53,422 bases of DNA from an uncultured Bacteroidales bacterium (lineage in GTDB: Bacteria; Bacteroidota; Bacteroidia; Bacteroidales; F082): positions 1-53,422 of the forward strand of contig CAMYYV010000006.1 in NCBI GenBank assembly GCA_947303625.1. Direction: 5' to 3'. Every line of letters begins with the position of its first letter. Positions within the stretch are counted from its first letter, which is position 1. Shown here one piece after another: positions 8,601 through 16,095 of this stretch. A program made the position numbers and the translations under genes. Under the pieces are notes generated by a model, which ran no database searches, had not been told where the DNA came from, and saw only the letters and a list, made by a program, of their open reading frames with translations.

Positions 8601-9548
8601 ATGAAAGTCTTTAGAAACATCATAGAAGCCCGAAATATCTCCAATGCCGTGGTCACCATCGGCACCTTCGATGGTGTGCACCTTGGCCACCAAGCCATCT
8701 TCAACAAGATGAAAGAACTGGCGCAAAAAATTGGAGGTCAAACCGTTGTAATTACCTTTCACCCCCACCCACGGCAGGTACTCAACATTGACAGCTCCAA
8801 CATGCGTTTCCTCTGCACCCCTGAAGAGAAGCTACAGAAAATCGAGAAGTTCGGCATCGACAACGTAGTCATCATCCCGTTCACCAAAGAATTCTCGCGC
8901 ACGCCCTCCGAAGTGTTCATCAAAGACTACATCATCGACAACATCAAGCCCGCCTATATCGTGGTCGGCTATGACCATCACTTCGGCAAAAACCGCATGG
9001 GAGACTTCGACCTGCTCAACGACCTGATGAAACAATACGGCTTCAAGGTGGAACGCGTGGCCGCACAAGACATCGACAACATTGCCGTCAGCTCGACGAA
9101 GATACGCAATGCCTTGGCTGTGGGCAACGTGAAAGGCGCCAACCGTCTGTTAGGCTACACCTATGCCATCACCGCCGAAGTCGTAGTGGGCAACAAGATA
9201 GGACGCACCTTGGGCTTCCCTACCGCAAACCTCGAGCTGCCTCGCGAGTACATGCTCATCGGCAACCGTGGCGTGTATGCCTGCTTGGTCGACTATGAGG
9301 GTCAGACCTATAAAGCCATGGCCAACATTGGGCACCGCCCCACCATCGGCGACCGCAGCGAGGACAACCCTCTCATCGAAGTCAACCTTTTCGATTTCGA
9401 CGGCGACCTCTACAGCAAGCAGATCCATGTGCGCTTCATCGACCGCATCCGCGACGAGGAGAAGTTCGACAGTTTAGAGGCGCTGAAGACCCAGTTAGAA
9501 TTAGATAAAACGGAGGTTTTAAAACGATTAATGGACCCTGACCAATGA
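8601..9548 (+). CDS. ribF: Bifunctional riboflavin kinase / FAD synthetase
   Basis: The enzyme makes FMN from riboflavin and then FAD. It has 315 residues, a typical length. The N-terminal FAD synthetase (nucleotidyltransferase) half shows VTIGTFDGVHLGHQ (about residues 19-32) and VGYDHHFGKNRMGD. The C-terminal riboflavin kinase half shows GRTLGFPTANLELP (about 200-215) and ANIGHRPTIGDRS. The last codons (MDPDQ) are provided by a GACCCTGACC-type repeat that starts at 9534, so the extreme C-terminus has probably been replaced by repeat sequence. rlmH follows closely on the same strand. Confidence 0.95.
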   Translation: MKVFRNIIEARNISNAVVTIGTFDGVHLGHQAIFNKMKELAQKIGGQTVVITFHPHPRQVLNIDSSNMRFLCTPEEKLQKIEKFGIDNVVIIPFTKEFSRTPSEVFIKDYIIDNIKPAYIVVGYDHHFGKNRMGDFDLLNDLMKQYGFKVERVAAQDIDNIAVSSTKIRNALAVGNVKGANRLLGYTYAITAEVVVGNKIGRTLGFPTANLELPREYMLIGNRGVYACLVDYEGQTYKAMANIGHRPTIGDRSEDNPLIEVNLFDFDGDLYSKQIHVRFIDRIRDEEKFDSLEALKTQLELDKTEVLKRLMDPDQ

Positions 9549-9607
9549 CCCAGACCCAGACCAGCATTAGCCCAGGTTGAGGCTGGTCAGGGGCAGGGTT
9601 CATGGTC
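9534..9607. repeat. GACCCTGACC-family inverted repeat overlapping ribF end
   Basis: The element opens GACCCTGACC and continues CAGACCCAGACCAGC; the opposite side reads GCTGGTC, CAGGGTT and GGTC. It is a degenerate relative of 3187-3245. It encodes the last four codons of ribF and ends just before rlmH, supplying the upstream in-frame ATG at 9602 that I did not choose as the rlmH start. Confidence 0.6.
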
Positions 9608-9619
9608 ATGTTAAAAAAT

Positions 9620-10093
9620 ATGAAAATCCTGCTATTGGCCATCGGCAAAACAGACGAGGACTACCTCATCACCGGCATCAAGAAATATGTGGGCCGTATC
9701 GGGCATTATGCCTCGTTCGAGATGAAGGAGATCCCCGACCCGCGCAATCGCAAGACACTCAGCGAAGACCAACAAAAGAAGGCCGAGAGCTTCCTGTTGC
9801 TGCAACAGCTGCAACCTGGCGACCAAGTCGTGCTGTTGGATGAAAACGGCAAGCAGTTCTCTTCTGTGGAGTTCGCCGAAAGCCTCGAGAAGCAGATGGC
9901 CTCGGGCGCCAAGCGGCTAGTATTCATCATCGGAGGACCCTACGGCTTTGCGCAGGAGGTGTACGACCGTGCCAATGCCAAGATGTCGCTCTCGCCCATG
10001 ACCTTCAGCCACCAGATGGTACGGCTTATCTTCGTCGAACAACTCTACCGGGCCTTCACGATATTGAAGGGAGAGCCTTATCACCACCAATAA
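9620..10093 (+). CDS. rlmH: 23S rRNA pseudouridine1915 N3-methyltransferase
   Basis: This SPOUT-class methyltransferase modifies pseudouridine 1915 in helix 69 of 23S rRNA, using S-adenosylmethionine, on the assembled ribosome. From the ATG at 9620 the protein has 157 residues (MKILLLAIGK), matching the family length and start; upstream in-frame ATGs at 9602 and 9608 lie in or beside a repeat element. The trefoil-knot motifs are visible: LLDENGKQFSS (about 78-88), FIIGGPYGFAQEVY (about 106-119) and the C-terminal FVEQLYRAFTILKGEPYHHQ, the near-invariant family end. Confidence 0.95.
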   Translation: MKILLLAIGKTDEDYLITGIKKYVGRIGHYASFEMKEIPDPRNRKTLSEDQQKKAESFLLLQQLQPGDQVVLLDENGKQFSSVEFAESLEKQMASGAKRLVFIIGGPYGFAQEVYDRANAKMSLSPMTFSHQMVRLIFVEQLYRAFTILKGEPYHHQ

Positions 10094-10153
10094 TATTTCA
10101 ACCCTAATATCGTTATTATGTCACAAAACACACAAAACCTCATTGGTAAGGCT

Positions 10154-10203
10154 GGAGGCACGCAACCGCTTGCCGCCGGGAAGCAGCCGGTTGGCGTGCT
10201 TCC
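10154..10203 (+). other. Strong hairpin upstream of the GIN lipoprotein gene
   Basis: GGAGGCACGCAACCG (10154-10168) pairs with CGGTTGGCGTGCTTCC (10188-10203) with one bulge and one G-U pair. The 19-nt loop can pair further (GCTT with AAGC). There is no T-run after it, so a normal terminator is unlikely. A 37-codon frame starting at 10118 runs through it, but I do not support it as a gene. Confidence 0.55.
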
Positions 10204-10228
10204 CCACAAACACCAAATAGAGTTTTGC

Positions 10229-10236
10229 TAGTTTTG
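10229..10236 (+). promoter_or_regulatory. Promoter -7 box (TAGTTTTG) of the GIN lipoprotein gene
   Basis: TAGTTTTG matches TAnnTTTG, 26 nt before the ATG at 10263. It lies in a short run of GTTTTG-like repeats. An RBS-like AAAGGAGA follows at 10250-10257. Confidence 0.5.
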
Positions 10237-10262
10237 CTGGTTTTGTGATAAAAGGAGAAACT

Positions 10263-11102
10263 ATGAAAGCATTAAAAATCGTCCTTTTCATAAGCGTGGC
10301 ACTTTGTTTCGCCACTTCGTGCAAGAAAGACGTCGACCTGACGCTCATGCAGAAGACCGTCCTCGAGGATGTCGACTTCCGTTACCTTGCCGTCTACGAC
10401 GCCTGGCAGGTGACCGTGGTGGCCGACAGCGTCACCTACGTGGAACTGGAGTATTCCGCCTACTTAGAGCCTTACCTGAAGGCCAAGTTGGACGGCCTGC
10501 GACTCGAGATCGGCTTCACAGGCAACGTGCGTCCCGTCATCAACTCCGAATTCCGCGCTACGGTACATGCCAACAGCATCGATGAAATCAACGCCCACGA
10601 CGCCTCTCAGCTAGTGTTCTCCGGGCACTTCACCTCCACCAGCGACTGCCTGACCATCCATTTGGAAGACGCCTCAGTGTGCACTGGATTGGACTATTCG
10701 GGCAACGAATACGCGGTGTTCGTCGAAGACGCCTCACAGTTTCTGGGATTCCATCTCAGCGGCACGATGAGCGAGGTGAAAGTGAGTGATGCCTCCACCT
10801 GCAAGGGTGACTTCGACATGAGCTCCGAACTCGCCGTCAACCTGAGCGACGCCTCGCGTCTCGTCACCTTTGGCGGAGCCGTGCCCTACGCATATATCAA
10901 ACTGCAAGATGCCTGCCTGCTCAACATGGTGCAGACCGAAGTCAACAGAATGAATGTCCAACTTTGGGGCGCCTCCGAAGCTACCGTCAATGCCACACAA
11001 CAATTGTCTGGCGGGCTGACCGAGGCCTCCACCCTATACTACAAAGGCCATCCGCAGCTCAACGTAGATTGTTCCGACGACTCGCAGCTTATCCCGTTTT
11101 GA
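10263..11102 (+). CDS. GIN-domain (DUF2807) lipoprotein
   Basis: This lipoprotein has 279 residues from the ATG at 10263, which has an AGGAGA RBS; an ATG at 10245 adds only six polar residues. The signal peptide ends ATSC (Cys20). The rest is the head GIN domain (DUF2807), which folds as a right-handed beta-helix. The repeated turns are easy to see: HDASQLVFSG, LEDASVCTG, VEDASQFLG, VSDASTCKG, LSDASRLVT, LQDACLLNM, WGASEATVN and LTEASTLYYKG, about every 20-25 residues. Members are common in Bacteroidota and are thought to be surface or periplasmic proteins, with no proven function. DUF4468 and the mevalonate genes follow. Confidence 0.85.
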   Translation: MKALKIVLFISVALCFATSCKKDVDLTLMQKTVLEDVDFRYLAVYDAWQVTVVADSVTYVELEYSAYLEPYLKAKLDGLRLEIGFTGNVRPVINSEFRATVHANSIDEINAHDASQLVFSGHFTSTSDCLTIHLEDASVCTGLDYSGNEYAVFVEDASQFLGFHLSGTMSEVKVSDASTCKGDFDMSSELAVNLSDASRLVTFGGAVPYAYIKLQDACLLNMVQTEVNRMNVQLWGASEATVNATQQLSGGLTEASTLYYKGHPQLNVDCSDDSQLIPF

Positions 11103-11161
11103 TTTTGGCTTGATATTTGCAAGAATTGCGGTTCGTATGCATTAACAAACCAAATTATTAC

Positions 11162-11169
11162 TAATTTTG
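11162..11169 (+). promoter_or_regulatory. Promoter -7 box (TAATTTTG) of the DUF4468-mevalonate operon
   Basis: TAATTTTG fits TAnnTTTG, 16 nt before the ATG at 11186. It would drive the DUF4468 gene and, because the next gaps are 3 nt and a 4-nt overlap, also HMG-CoA reductase and the GYDIA kinase. Confidence 0.6.
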
Positions 11170-11185
11170 TCAAAAATTTGAAACA

Positions 11186-11710
11186 ATGAAAAAAGTAGCT
11201 TTGACCTTTGTCGCTCTTGTATTCGCGACCCTCGCTTTCGCCCAGTCCACCATGCCCATCGACCCAAAGACGGAAAAAATCACCTTCCGCAAGGTCATTA
11301 ACACGGTAGGCTCTCAGGACGAGGTGTTTAACCGCATCTACAGCAACTTCATGAACAGCTATTATAAGAGCCCTGCGACCATCCTGCAGCAGAATGACGG
11401 CCGCACCTTGAAAGGAAAGCACCAGTTTCAACTCGACAACGGCGACGCGGTGAAGTCGAAATGGCCATGGATCACTTATTATTTCACCATCGAGGTTCGT
11501 GAAGGCCGTGTGCGCTATACGCTCACCGACTTCATGCAGAAGACCCAATCCAACCATCCCTGCGAGGAATGGATGAACAAGGAAGACCCTCTGTATCAAC
11601 CTATCTGGGATAAATACTTAGAGCAGATTGCCGCCTTCGCCGAAGACTGGGGCAAGCAGTTTGAGGAGAGCCTCGAACCAGAAAAAGTTATTGAGGAAGA
11701 GGAATGGTAA
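11186..11710 (+). CDS. Secreted DUF4468 (TBP-like fold) protein
   Basis: This exported protein has 174 residues with a signal peptide ending LAFAQ (about residue 20). The mature part fits DUF4468, a Bacteroidota domain with a TBP-like fold: an early ITFRKVINTVGSQDEVFNRI, then a core of DNGDAVKSKWPWITYYFTIEVREGRVRYTLTDF-type strands (about 85-115), and a C-terminal helix rich in Glu. Function is unknown. The gene ends 3 nt before HMG-CoA reductase, so it heads that operon. I see no chemical reason for the link to isoprenoid synthesis; the pairing may reflect shared expression only. Confidence 0.8.
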   Translation: MKKVALTFVALVFATLAFAQSTMPIDPKTEKITFRKVINTVGSQDEVFNRIYSNFMNSYYKSPATILQQNDGRTLKGKHQFQLDNGDAVKSKWPWITYYFTIEVREGRVRYTLTDFMQKTQSNHPCEEWMNKEDPLYQPIWDKYLEQIAAFAEDWGKQFEESLEPEKVIEEEEW

Positions 11711-11713
11711 AAA

Positions 11714-13039
11714 ATGGCTTCTCGCGAACGCATAAAAAAGGGCTTTTCGAAACTTCTCAAGGAAGAGAAGCTGAAGCTTATTGCCAACTACTTCGAGAAC
11801 CCCGGCGAGGTCATCAGCCTGCTGAAGAGCTATTGGCACTCCGATTCGAAGCAGCAGCAACTCTTTGACGAGTTCAGCGAGAACACCATCACCAACTTCT
11901 TCATCCCCTACGGCATCTCGCCCAACGTGACCATCAACGGCAAGGACTACATCGTGCCTATGGTCATCGAGGAGAGCTCTGTCGTAGCCGCCGCCTCAGC
12001 TGCAGCCAAGTTTTGGGGCGACAGAGGCGGTTTCCATGCCGAAGTCATCGACGTGCGCAAGGTAGGCCAAGTGCATTTCGGATGGAACGGCGACAAAGAA
12101 CAACTCTTTGCGCTGTTCCCCGAGATTGAGAAACGTCTTTTGGCCGACACCGAGGCCATGACCGAGAAGATGCGCAAGCGCGGCGGCGGCGTCCTCGCAA
12201 TGCGGCTCATCAACTACAGTGACCAAATCCCCGACTACTATCAAATCCGTGTGGAGTTCGGCACCGGCGATGCCATGGGTGCCAACTTCATCAACTCTGT
12301 CTTGGAGCAGTTTGGCCATAGCCTGCAGGACTTCTTCGCCGAGCGAAAAGACCTGCCCGAAGATCTCCGCAAGGTGGAAATCATCATGACCATCTTGTCG
12401 AACAACACACCCGACTGCCGCGTGCGTGTATGGGTGGAATGCCCCGTGGAGCAGCTCGACGGCATCGATGAGCACCTCTCGGGTGCCGAATACGCCAAAA
12501 AATTCAAGAAAGCCGTCGACATCGCCCACATCGACACCGACCGCGCCACCACTCACAACAAAGGCATCTACAACGGCATTGATGCAGTGGTCCTTGCCAC
12601 CGGCAATGACTTCCGTGCCGTGGAGGCGGCCGGGCACACGTATGCCTCGCGCAACGGACACTACGAGAGCCTGTCAAGCGTAAGCATTGAAGACGGCATC
12701 TTCCACTTCGAGCTAGAGGTGCCGATGGCCTTGGGCACCGTGGGCGGCCTGACGAGTTTGCACCCCTTGGCCCGGAAAACGCTGGAGCTCTTGGGCAACC
12801 CCACCGCCCCTGAGCTGATGATGATTGCCGCCACCATGGGCTTGGCCAACAACTTCTCCGCCGTGCGCTCGTTGACCACCAAGGGCATCCAAGCAGGCCA
12901 CATGAAGATGCACCTTAACAACATCCTCAATCAACTCAACGCCACCGACGAAGAAAAGAAGAAGGCGCGCGAGTACTTCAAGGACAAGACGGTGTCGTAT
13001 GCCGAGGTGGAGAAATTCCTGGAATCCATTAGGAAATGA
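11714..13039 (+). CDS. HMG-CoA reductase, class II
   Basis: The enzyme reduces hydroxymethylglutaryl-CoA to mevalonate. It is 441 residues, cytoplasmic and without a membrane anchor, as in class II (Pseudomonas mevalonii type). The active site is complete: the glutamate in EESSVVAAAS (residues 86-95), Lys283 in HNKGIYNGID (281-290), Asp299 in ATGNDFRA, and His396 in GHMKMH. The spacing matches the P. mevalonii residues Glu83, Lys267, Asp283 and His381. The nucleotide-binding segment is GTGDAMGAN (183-191). The class is named degradative, but here it lies beside three later mevalonate-pathway genes, so it is surely biosynthetic. Its stop overlaps the start of the next kinase by four bases. Confidence 0.95.
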   Translation: MASRERIKKGFSKLLKEEKLKLIANYFENPGEVISLLKSYWHSDSKQQQLFDEFSENTITNFFIPYGISPNVTINGKDYIVPMVIEESSVVAAASAAAKFWGDRGGFHAEVIDVRKVGQVHFGWNGDKEQLFALFPEIEKRLLADTEAMTEKMRKRGGGVLAMRLINYSDQIPDYYQIRVEFGTGDAMGANFINSVLEQFGHSLQDFFAERKDLPEDLRKVEIIMTILSNNTPDCRVRVWVECPVEQLDGIDEHLSGAEYAKKFKKAVDIAHIDTDRATTHNKGIYNGIDAVVLATGNDFRAVEAAGHTYASRNGHYESLSSVSIEDGIFHFELEVPMALGTVGGLTSLHPLARKTLELLGNPTAPELMMIAATMGLANNFSAVRSLTTKGIQAGHMKMHLNNILNQLNATDEEKKKAREYFKDKTVSYAEVEKFLESIRK

Positions 13040-14028
13040 ACTATTACACTGCCAACGGAAAGTTCCTTTTGACGGGTGAATACCTTGTCTTGAAAGGCGC
13101 TTTAGCCTTGGCGTTGCCATTGAAATTGGGGCAATCTATGACCGTAGAGACGTTTCCTGAAACGTCTCAAAAAACAAACCATGAGACGTTTCAGGAAACG
13201 TCTCTACAATGGGATGCCTACAAACCCGATGGTCCCTGGTTTTCGGTCACCTTGAATCCTACGACCCTCGAAATCGTCAACTGTGACGACGCTGCCAAGG
13301 CTGAAAGGCTGACACAAATCCTGAAGGCTGTAAAACAACTGAATCCCACTGCCTTTGAAGACGGCTTGCATTTTGAGACCCATCTCGACTTCGACCCCGA
13401 ATGGGGCCTCGGCAGCAGCTCCACCTTGATTGCCAATTTGGCGCAATGGGCGAAGGCGAATCCCTACGAACTGCTACGGCTGACCTTTGGAGGGTCAGGG
13501 TATGACATCGCCTGTGCCACGGCGGAACAACCTATCTTCTACCAAGTAATAACCGAGGTCCCTGAGCCTGCGGTCCCTGAGGCCGATCGAAGGGTCGAAG
13601 GGCCGACCCCCATGGTTGAACCCATAGATTTCAACCCATCTTTCGCCGATCACCTGTTCTTCATCTACCAGGGCCAAAAGCAAAGCTCCTCCAGGGAGGT
13701 CAAGGCGTTTTTGGAGAAGACGAATCCTATTGATTTACAAAAAGATATCACCGCCGTCTCATGGATCAGCCGTGCCGTACCGCAATGCCAAAACCTGGAT
13801 GACTTCGGCCTGCTCATGCAATGCCATGAGCGCATCATCAGTCGCTGCATCGGGCAGGAACCCGTGCAGAAGTGTTTCCCCGACTTTGAAGGCACGTTGA
13901 AATCGTTGGGCGCCTGGGGTGGCGATTTCATCTTGGCCGCCACGGAATGGGATGAGAGCCAAGTGAAGGCCTACTTCAAAGGGAAAGGCCTGGAGGTGGT
14001 TTTCGGATACAAAGAGATGGTTTTGTGA
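13036..14028 (+). CDS. GYDIA-family GHMP kinase, probable phosphomevalonate kinase
   Basis: This GHMP-superfamily kinase has 330 residues. The ATP-binding loop is GLGSSSTL (124-131), the name-giving motif GYDIA is at 155-159, the N-terminal GKFLLTGEYLVL is at 8-19 and the C-terminal GAWGGDFILA is near 300. The cluster has the kinase for mevalonate and the decarboxylase but no standard phosphomevalonate kinase, so this gene most likely fills that step; this is inference from context. Two repeat elements are inserted in frame: 13144-13207 (residues about 37-57) and 13557-13604 (about 174-190, reading VPEPAVPEADRRVEGP). Both fall between core motifs. Neither breaks the frame. Confidence 0.85.
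   Translation: MNYYTANGKFLLTGEYLVLKGALALALPLKLGQSMTVETFPETSQKTNHETFQETSLQWDAYKPDGPWFSVTLNPTTLEIVNCDDAAKAERLTQILKAVKQLNPTAFEDGLHFETHLDFDPEWGLGSSSTLIANLAQWAKANPYELLRLTFGGSGYDIACATAEQPIFYQVITEVPEPAVPEADRRVEGPTPMVEPIDFNPSFADHLFFIYQGQKQSSSREVKAFLEKTNPIDLQKDITAVSWISRAVPQCQNLDDFGLLMQCHERIISRCIGQEPVQKCFPDFEGTLKSLGAWGGDFILAATEWDESQVKAYFKGKGLEVVFGYKEMVL
13144..13207. repeat. Perfect 25-bp inverted repeat inside the GYDIA kinase gene
   Basis: The arm 13144-13168 (GTAGAGACGTTTCCTGAAAC plus five bases) is the exact reverse complement of 13183-13207, with a 14-nt spacer. Each arm is also internally palindromic (GAGACGTTTC / GAAACGTCTC). It is read in frame as TFPETSQKTNHETFQETS. A half copy, GTAGAGACGTC, is at 41060-41070 after meaB. 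Confidence 0.85.
13557..13604. repeat. Expanded CCCTTCGA...CAGGG repeat inside the GYDIA kinase gene
   Basis: This is a nested form of the 24-bp repeat: GGTCCCTGAG occurs twice and TCGAAGGG twice. It reads in frame as VPEPAVPEADRRVEGP and adds about 16 residues. Confidence 0.75.
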
Positions 14029-14038
14029 AGAGATTTCG

Positions 14039-14046
14039 TATCTTCG
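14039..14046 (+). promoter_or_regulatory. Possible weak promoter box (TATCTTCG) before the decarboxylase gene
   Basis: TATCTTCG followed by CAGCC resembles the -7 box with one mismatch, 21 nt before the ATG at 14068. The TATCTTTGCAGCC form is seen before other genes here, so a secondary promoter is plausible. Confidence 0.35.
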
Positions 14047-14067
14047 CAGCCTAAAACACACTGAAAA

Positions 14068-15168
14068 ATGGAACAGACTTGGTTGAGCGAAGCCTACAAA
14101 GGCCCCGTACCCAACGGCTTTCAAGGCCGTGTGGGCTGGGCAAGTCCATCCAACATCGCCTTGGTGAAATACTGGGGCAAGCGAGGCAAACAAATCCCTC
14201 AGAATCCTTCAATTAGCTTTACCTTATCGGAGTGTCGCTCCGAGACCTTCATCGGCTTTGAAAAAGCCGACCGTTTTGGCTTCAGATTTTTCTTCGATGG
14301 TCAAGAAAACCCTGCCTTCGGTGCGAAAATCGAGAAGTTTCTGACTGACTATCAAGCGTTTTTCCCGTTCGTCAACCAACTGAGTCTGACAGTGGAGAGC
14401 CGCAACACCTTCCCGCATTCCTCGGGCATCGCCTCTTCGGCATCCTCGATGAGTGCGTTTGTGATGGGATTGATGGAGATTGAGCGTCTTTTGGTCGGCC
14501 CTTCGACCCTTCGACGGGCTCAGGGCTCAGGGACCTTAGATTTATGCAAAGCTTCTTATTTCTCCCGTCTGGCCTCGGGTAGCGCGTCTCGTTCCGTATT
14601 CCCCAAGATGGCACTCTGGGGCGCGACGCCATATTATGAAGGCAGTTCCGATGAATATGCCATTTCGCTTGAAAACGACCTCCACCCCATATTCAAGACC
14701 TACCGCGACGCCATCTTGATCGTCAGCGGTGAGACCAAGTCCGTCTCCAGCCGTGCGGGTCATGCCTTGATGGAGGGCAACCCTTACGCCACAGCGCGTT
14801 ACGCACAAGCCAAAGAGAACATCAAGAACCTGCTCGCCACCTTAAAATCGGGCGATTTGGACACCTTTATTAAGATTACCGAGTCGGAAGCCCTGCAACT
14901 CCATGCCTTGATGATGTGCTCCGAACCCTCGTTCATCTTGATGAAACCCAATACCTTGAACCTCATTAACAGGATCCAGGCATTCCGCGAGGAGACGAAG
15001 ATTCCTCTCTGTTTCACCTTGGATGCCGGCCCCAATGTGCACCTGCTCTATCCCGACAGTGAGGCAGAGAAAGCGGAAGGTTTCATCAAGGAGGAATTGG
15101 TAAAATACTGTGACAAAGGTCGTTGGATTGCTGACCGCGTGGGCGACGGACCGAAAAAGCTGCTGTGA
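14068..15168 (+). CDS. mvaD: Diphosphomevalonate decarboxylase
   Basis: The enzyme converts mevalonate diphosphate to isopentenyl diphosphate with ATP, the last step of the classical mevalonate route. It has 366 residues. The motifs are ASPSNIALVKYWGK (25-38), the phosphate loop FPHSSGIASSASSMSAF (115-131), SRLASGSASRSVF (166-178) and the catalytic-aspartate region TLDAGPNVHLLY near 317-328. A repeat element at 14497-14535 has inserted about 13 residues (142-154, GPSTLRRAQGSGT) between the phosphate loop and the following helix. The frame is intact and all motifs remain, so the enzyme is probably active. Its stop overlaps the mevalonate kinase start by four bases. Confidence 0.95.
   Translation: MEQTWLSEAYKGPVPNGFQGRVGWASPSNIALVKYWGKRGKQIPQNPSISFTLSECRSETFIGFEKADRFGFRFFFDGQENPAFGAKIEKFLTDYQAFFPFVNQLSLTVESRNTFPHSSGIASSASSMSAFVMGLMEIERLLVGPSTLRRAQGSGTLDLCKASYFSRLASGSASRSVFPKMALWGATPYYEGSSDEYAISLENDLHPIFKTYRDAILIVSGETKSVSSRAGHALMEGNPYATARYAQAKENIKNLLATLKSGDLDTFIKITESEALQLHALMMCSEPSFILMKPNTLNLINRIQAFREETKIPLCFTLDAGPNVHLLYPDSEAEKAEGFIKEELVKYCDKGRWIADRVGDGPKKLL
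14497..14535. repeat. Expanded CCCTTCGA...CAGGG repeat inside the mvaD gene
   Basis: CCCTTCGA occurs twice in tandem, followed by GGGCTCAG twice and GACC. It is the mirror of the nested form at 13557-13604 and is read in frame as GPSTLRRAQGSGT. Confidence 0.75.
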
Positions 15169-16052
15169 TGAGAGAGCGTTACTATAGCAAAGTCATCCTC
15201 TTTGGCGAGTACTCGATGATCTTCGATGCCACAGCGTTGATGATCCCGTTGAAGAAATTCTCTGCCCAGTGGCGTTTTGCCTCACATCTGTTGGCGCAAG
15301 GCGCCGCTGCCTCCAACGCTAGCCTTCAACGCTTTGCGGATTACCTCTCGACTGAGAACGAGCTGAAAGAAATCTTCGACTTAGCACGTTTCAACCACGA
15401 GCTGTACTACAACCTATTCTTGGACTCCAACGTGCCTTCGGGCTATGGCCTAGGCAGCTCAGGGACTTTGGTGGCAGCCGTCTACGACGCCTATGCCAAG
15501 AAAAAAAGTGAAGATCTGTTGCAATTGAAGGCACTTTTCAGCAAGATGGAGAGCTTCTTCCACGGCAGCAGCTCAGGCATCGACCCTCTGCAATGCTATT
15601 TAGGCCAACCATTCAAAATCACTCCAAAGGGTGTACAGTTACTCTCGGACGACTTCCTTCAGAAAGACATCCACATCTGCCTGATCGACACCAAGATCAA
15701 GAGCAACACCAAACCTTTGGTCAACCACTTCAAGGAACAACGCAAAAACGCCACCTTCCTCAAACGCTTCCAAACAGAGTATGTGCCCCATGTTTCATAC
15801 TGCATCGATGCAATGATTAACAGCAACAAAGATCTGTTTTTCAAATCGTTGAAGCAACTCACAAAAGGCCAATTGGAATTCCTTCTCCCGATGGTTACCG
15901 ACAACACGATGGCCTTGTTCACAAACGAATATGACTTCAACTTCGGGGTGAAGATTTCAGGCTCGGGAGGAGGCGGCTATGTATTGGGCTTCACAGACGA
16001 TGTGGAACGCGCTTCTGAACTCCTCAAAGATTTTGAGGTGATTTGGCTCTAA
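15165..16052 (+). CDS. Mevalonate kinase
   Basis: This GHMP kinase of 295 residues probably phosphorylates mevalonate to 5-phosphomevalonate. Motif 1 is KVILFGEYSM (9-18). Motif 2, the ATP loop, is PSGYGLGSSGTL (91-102). FFHGSSSGIDPLQCY (131-145) carries the aspartate expected as catalytic base. Motif 3 is ISGSGGGGYVLGF near 264-276. Assignment to mevalonate rather than another GHMP substrate rests on its four-base overlap with the diphosphomevalonate decarboxylase gene and on HMG-CoA reductase upstream. Acetoacetyl-CoA thiolase and HMG-CoA synthase are not in the window. Confidence 0.88.
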   Translation: MMRERYYSKVILFGEYSMIFDATALMIPLKKFSAQWRFASHLLAQGAAASNASLQRFADYLSTENELKEIFDLARFNHELYYNLFLDSNVPSGYGLGSSGTLVAAVYDAYAKKKSEDLLQLKALFSKMESFFHGSSSGIDPLQCYLGQPFKITPKGVQLLSDDFLQKDIHICLIDTKIKSNTKPLVNHFKEQRKNATFLKRFQTEYVPHVSYCIDAMINSNKDLFFKSLKQLTKGQLEFLLPMVTDNTMALFTNEYDFNFGVKISGSGGGGYVLGFTDDVERASELLKDFEVIWL

Positions 16053-16079
16053 ATTAACTACGTTGAATCTTAGATTTGC

Positions 16080-16087
16080 TATTTTTG
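16080..16087 (+). promoter_or_regulatory. Promoter -7 box (TATTTTTG) of the GtrA-like gene
   Basis: TATTTTTGCAGCC lies only 8 nt before the ATG at 16096, so the transcript would have a leader of few bases. This also argues against the in-frame TTG at 16063 as start, because it lies upstream of the box. Confidence 0.65.
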
Positions 16088-16095
16088 CAGCCTCA

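Noticed and set aside
10118-10231. Short frame of 37 codons between rlmH and the GIN lipoprotein gene
   Set aside because: It runs through the strong hairpin, has no promoter or RBS of its own and its product resembles nothing known.
13036-15168. GYDIA kinase and mvaD as pseudogenes because of repeat insertions
   Set aside because: All inserts keep the frame, the core motifs are intact and the four-base overlaps between genes are preserved.
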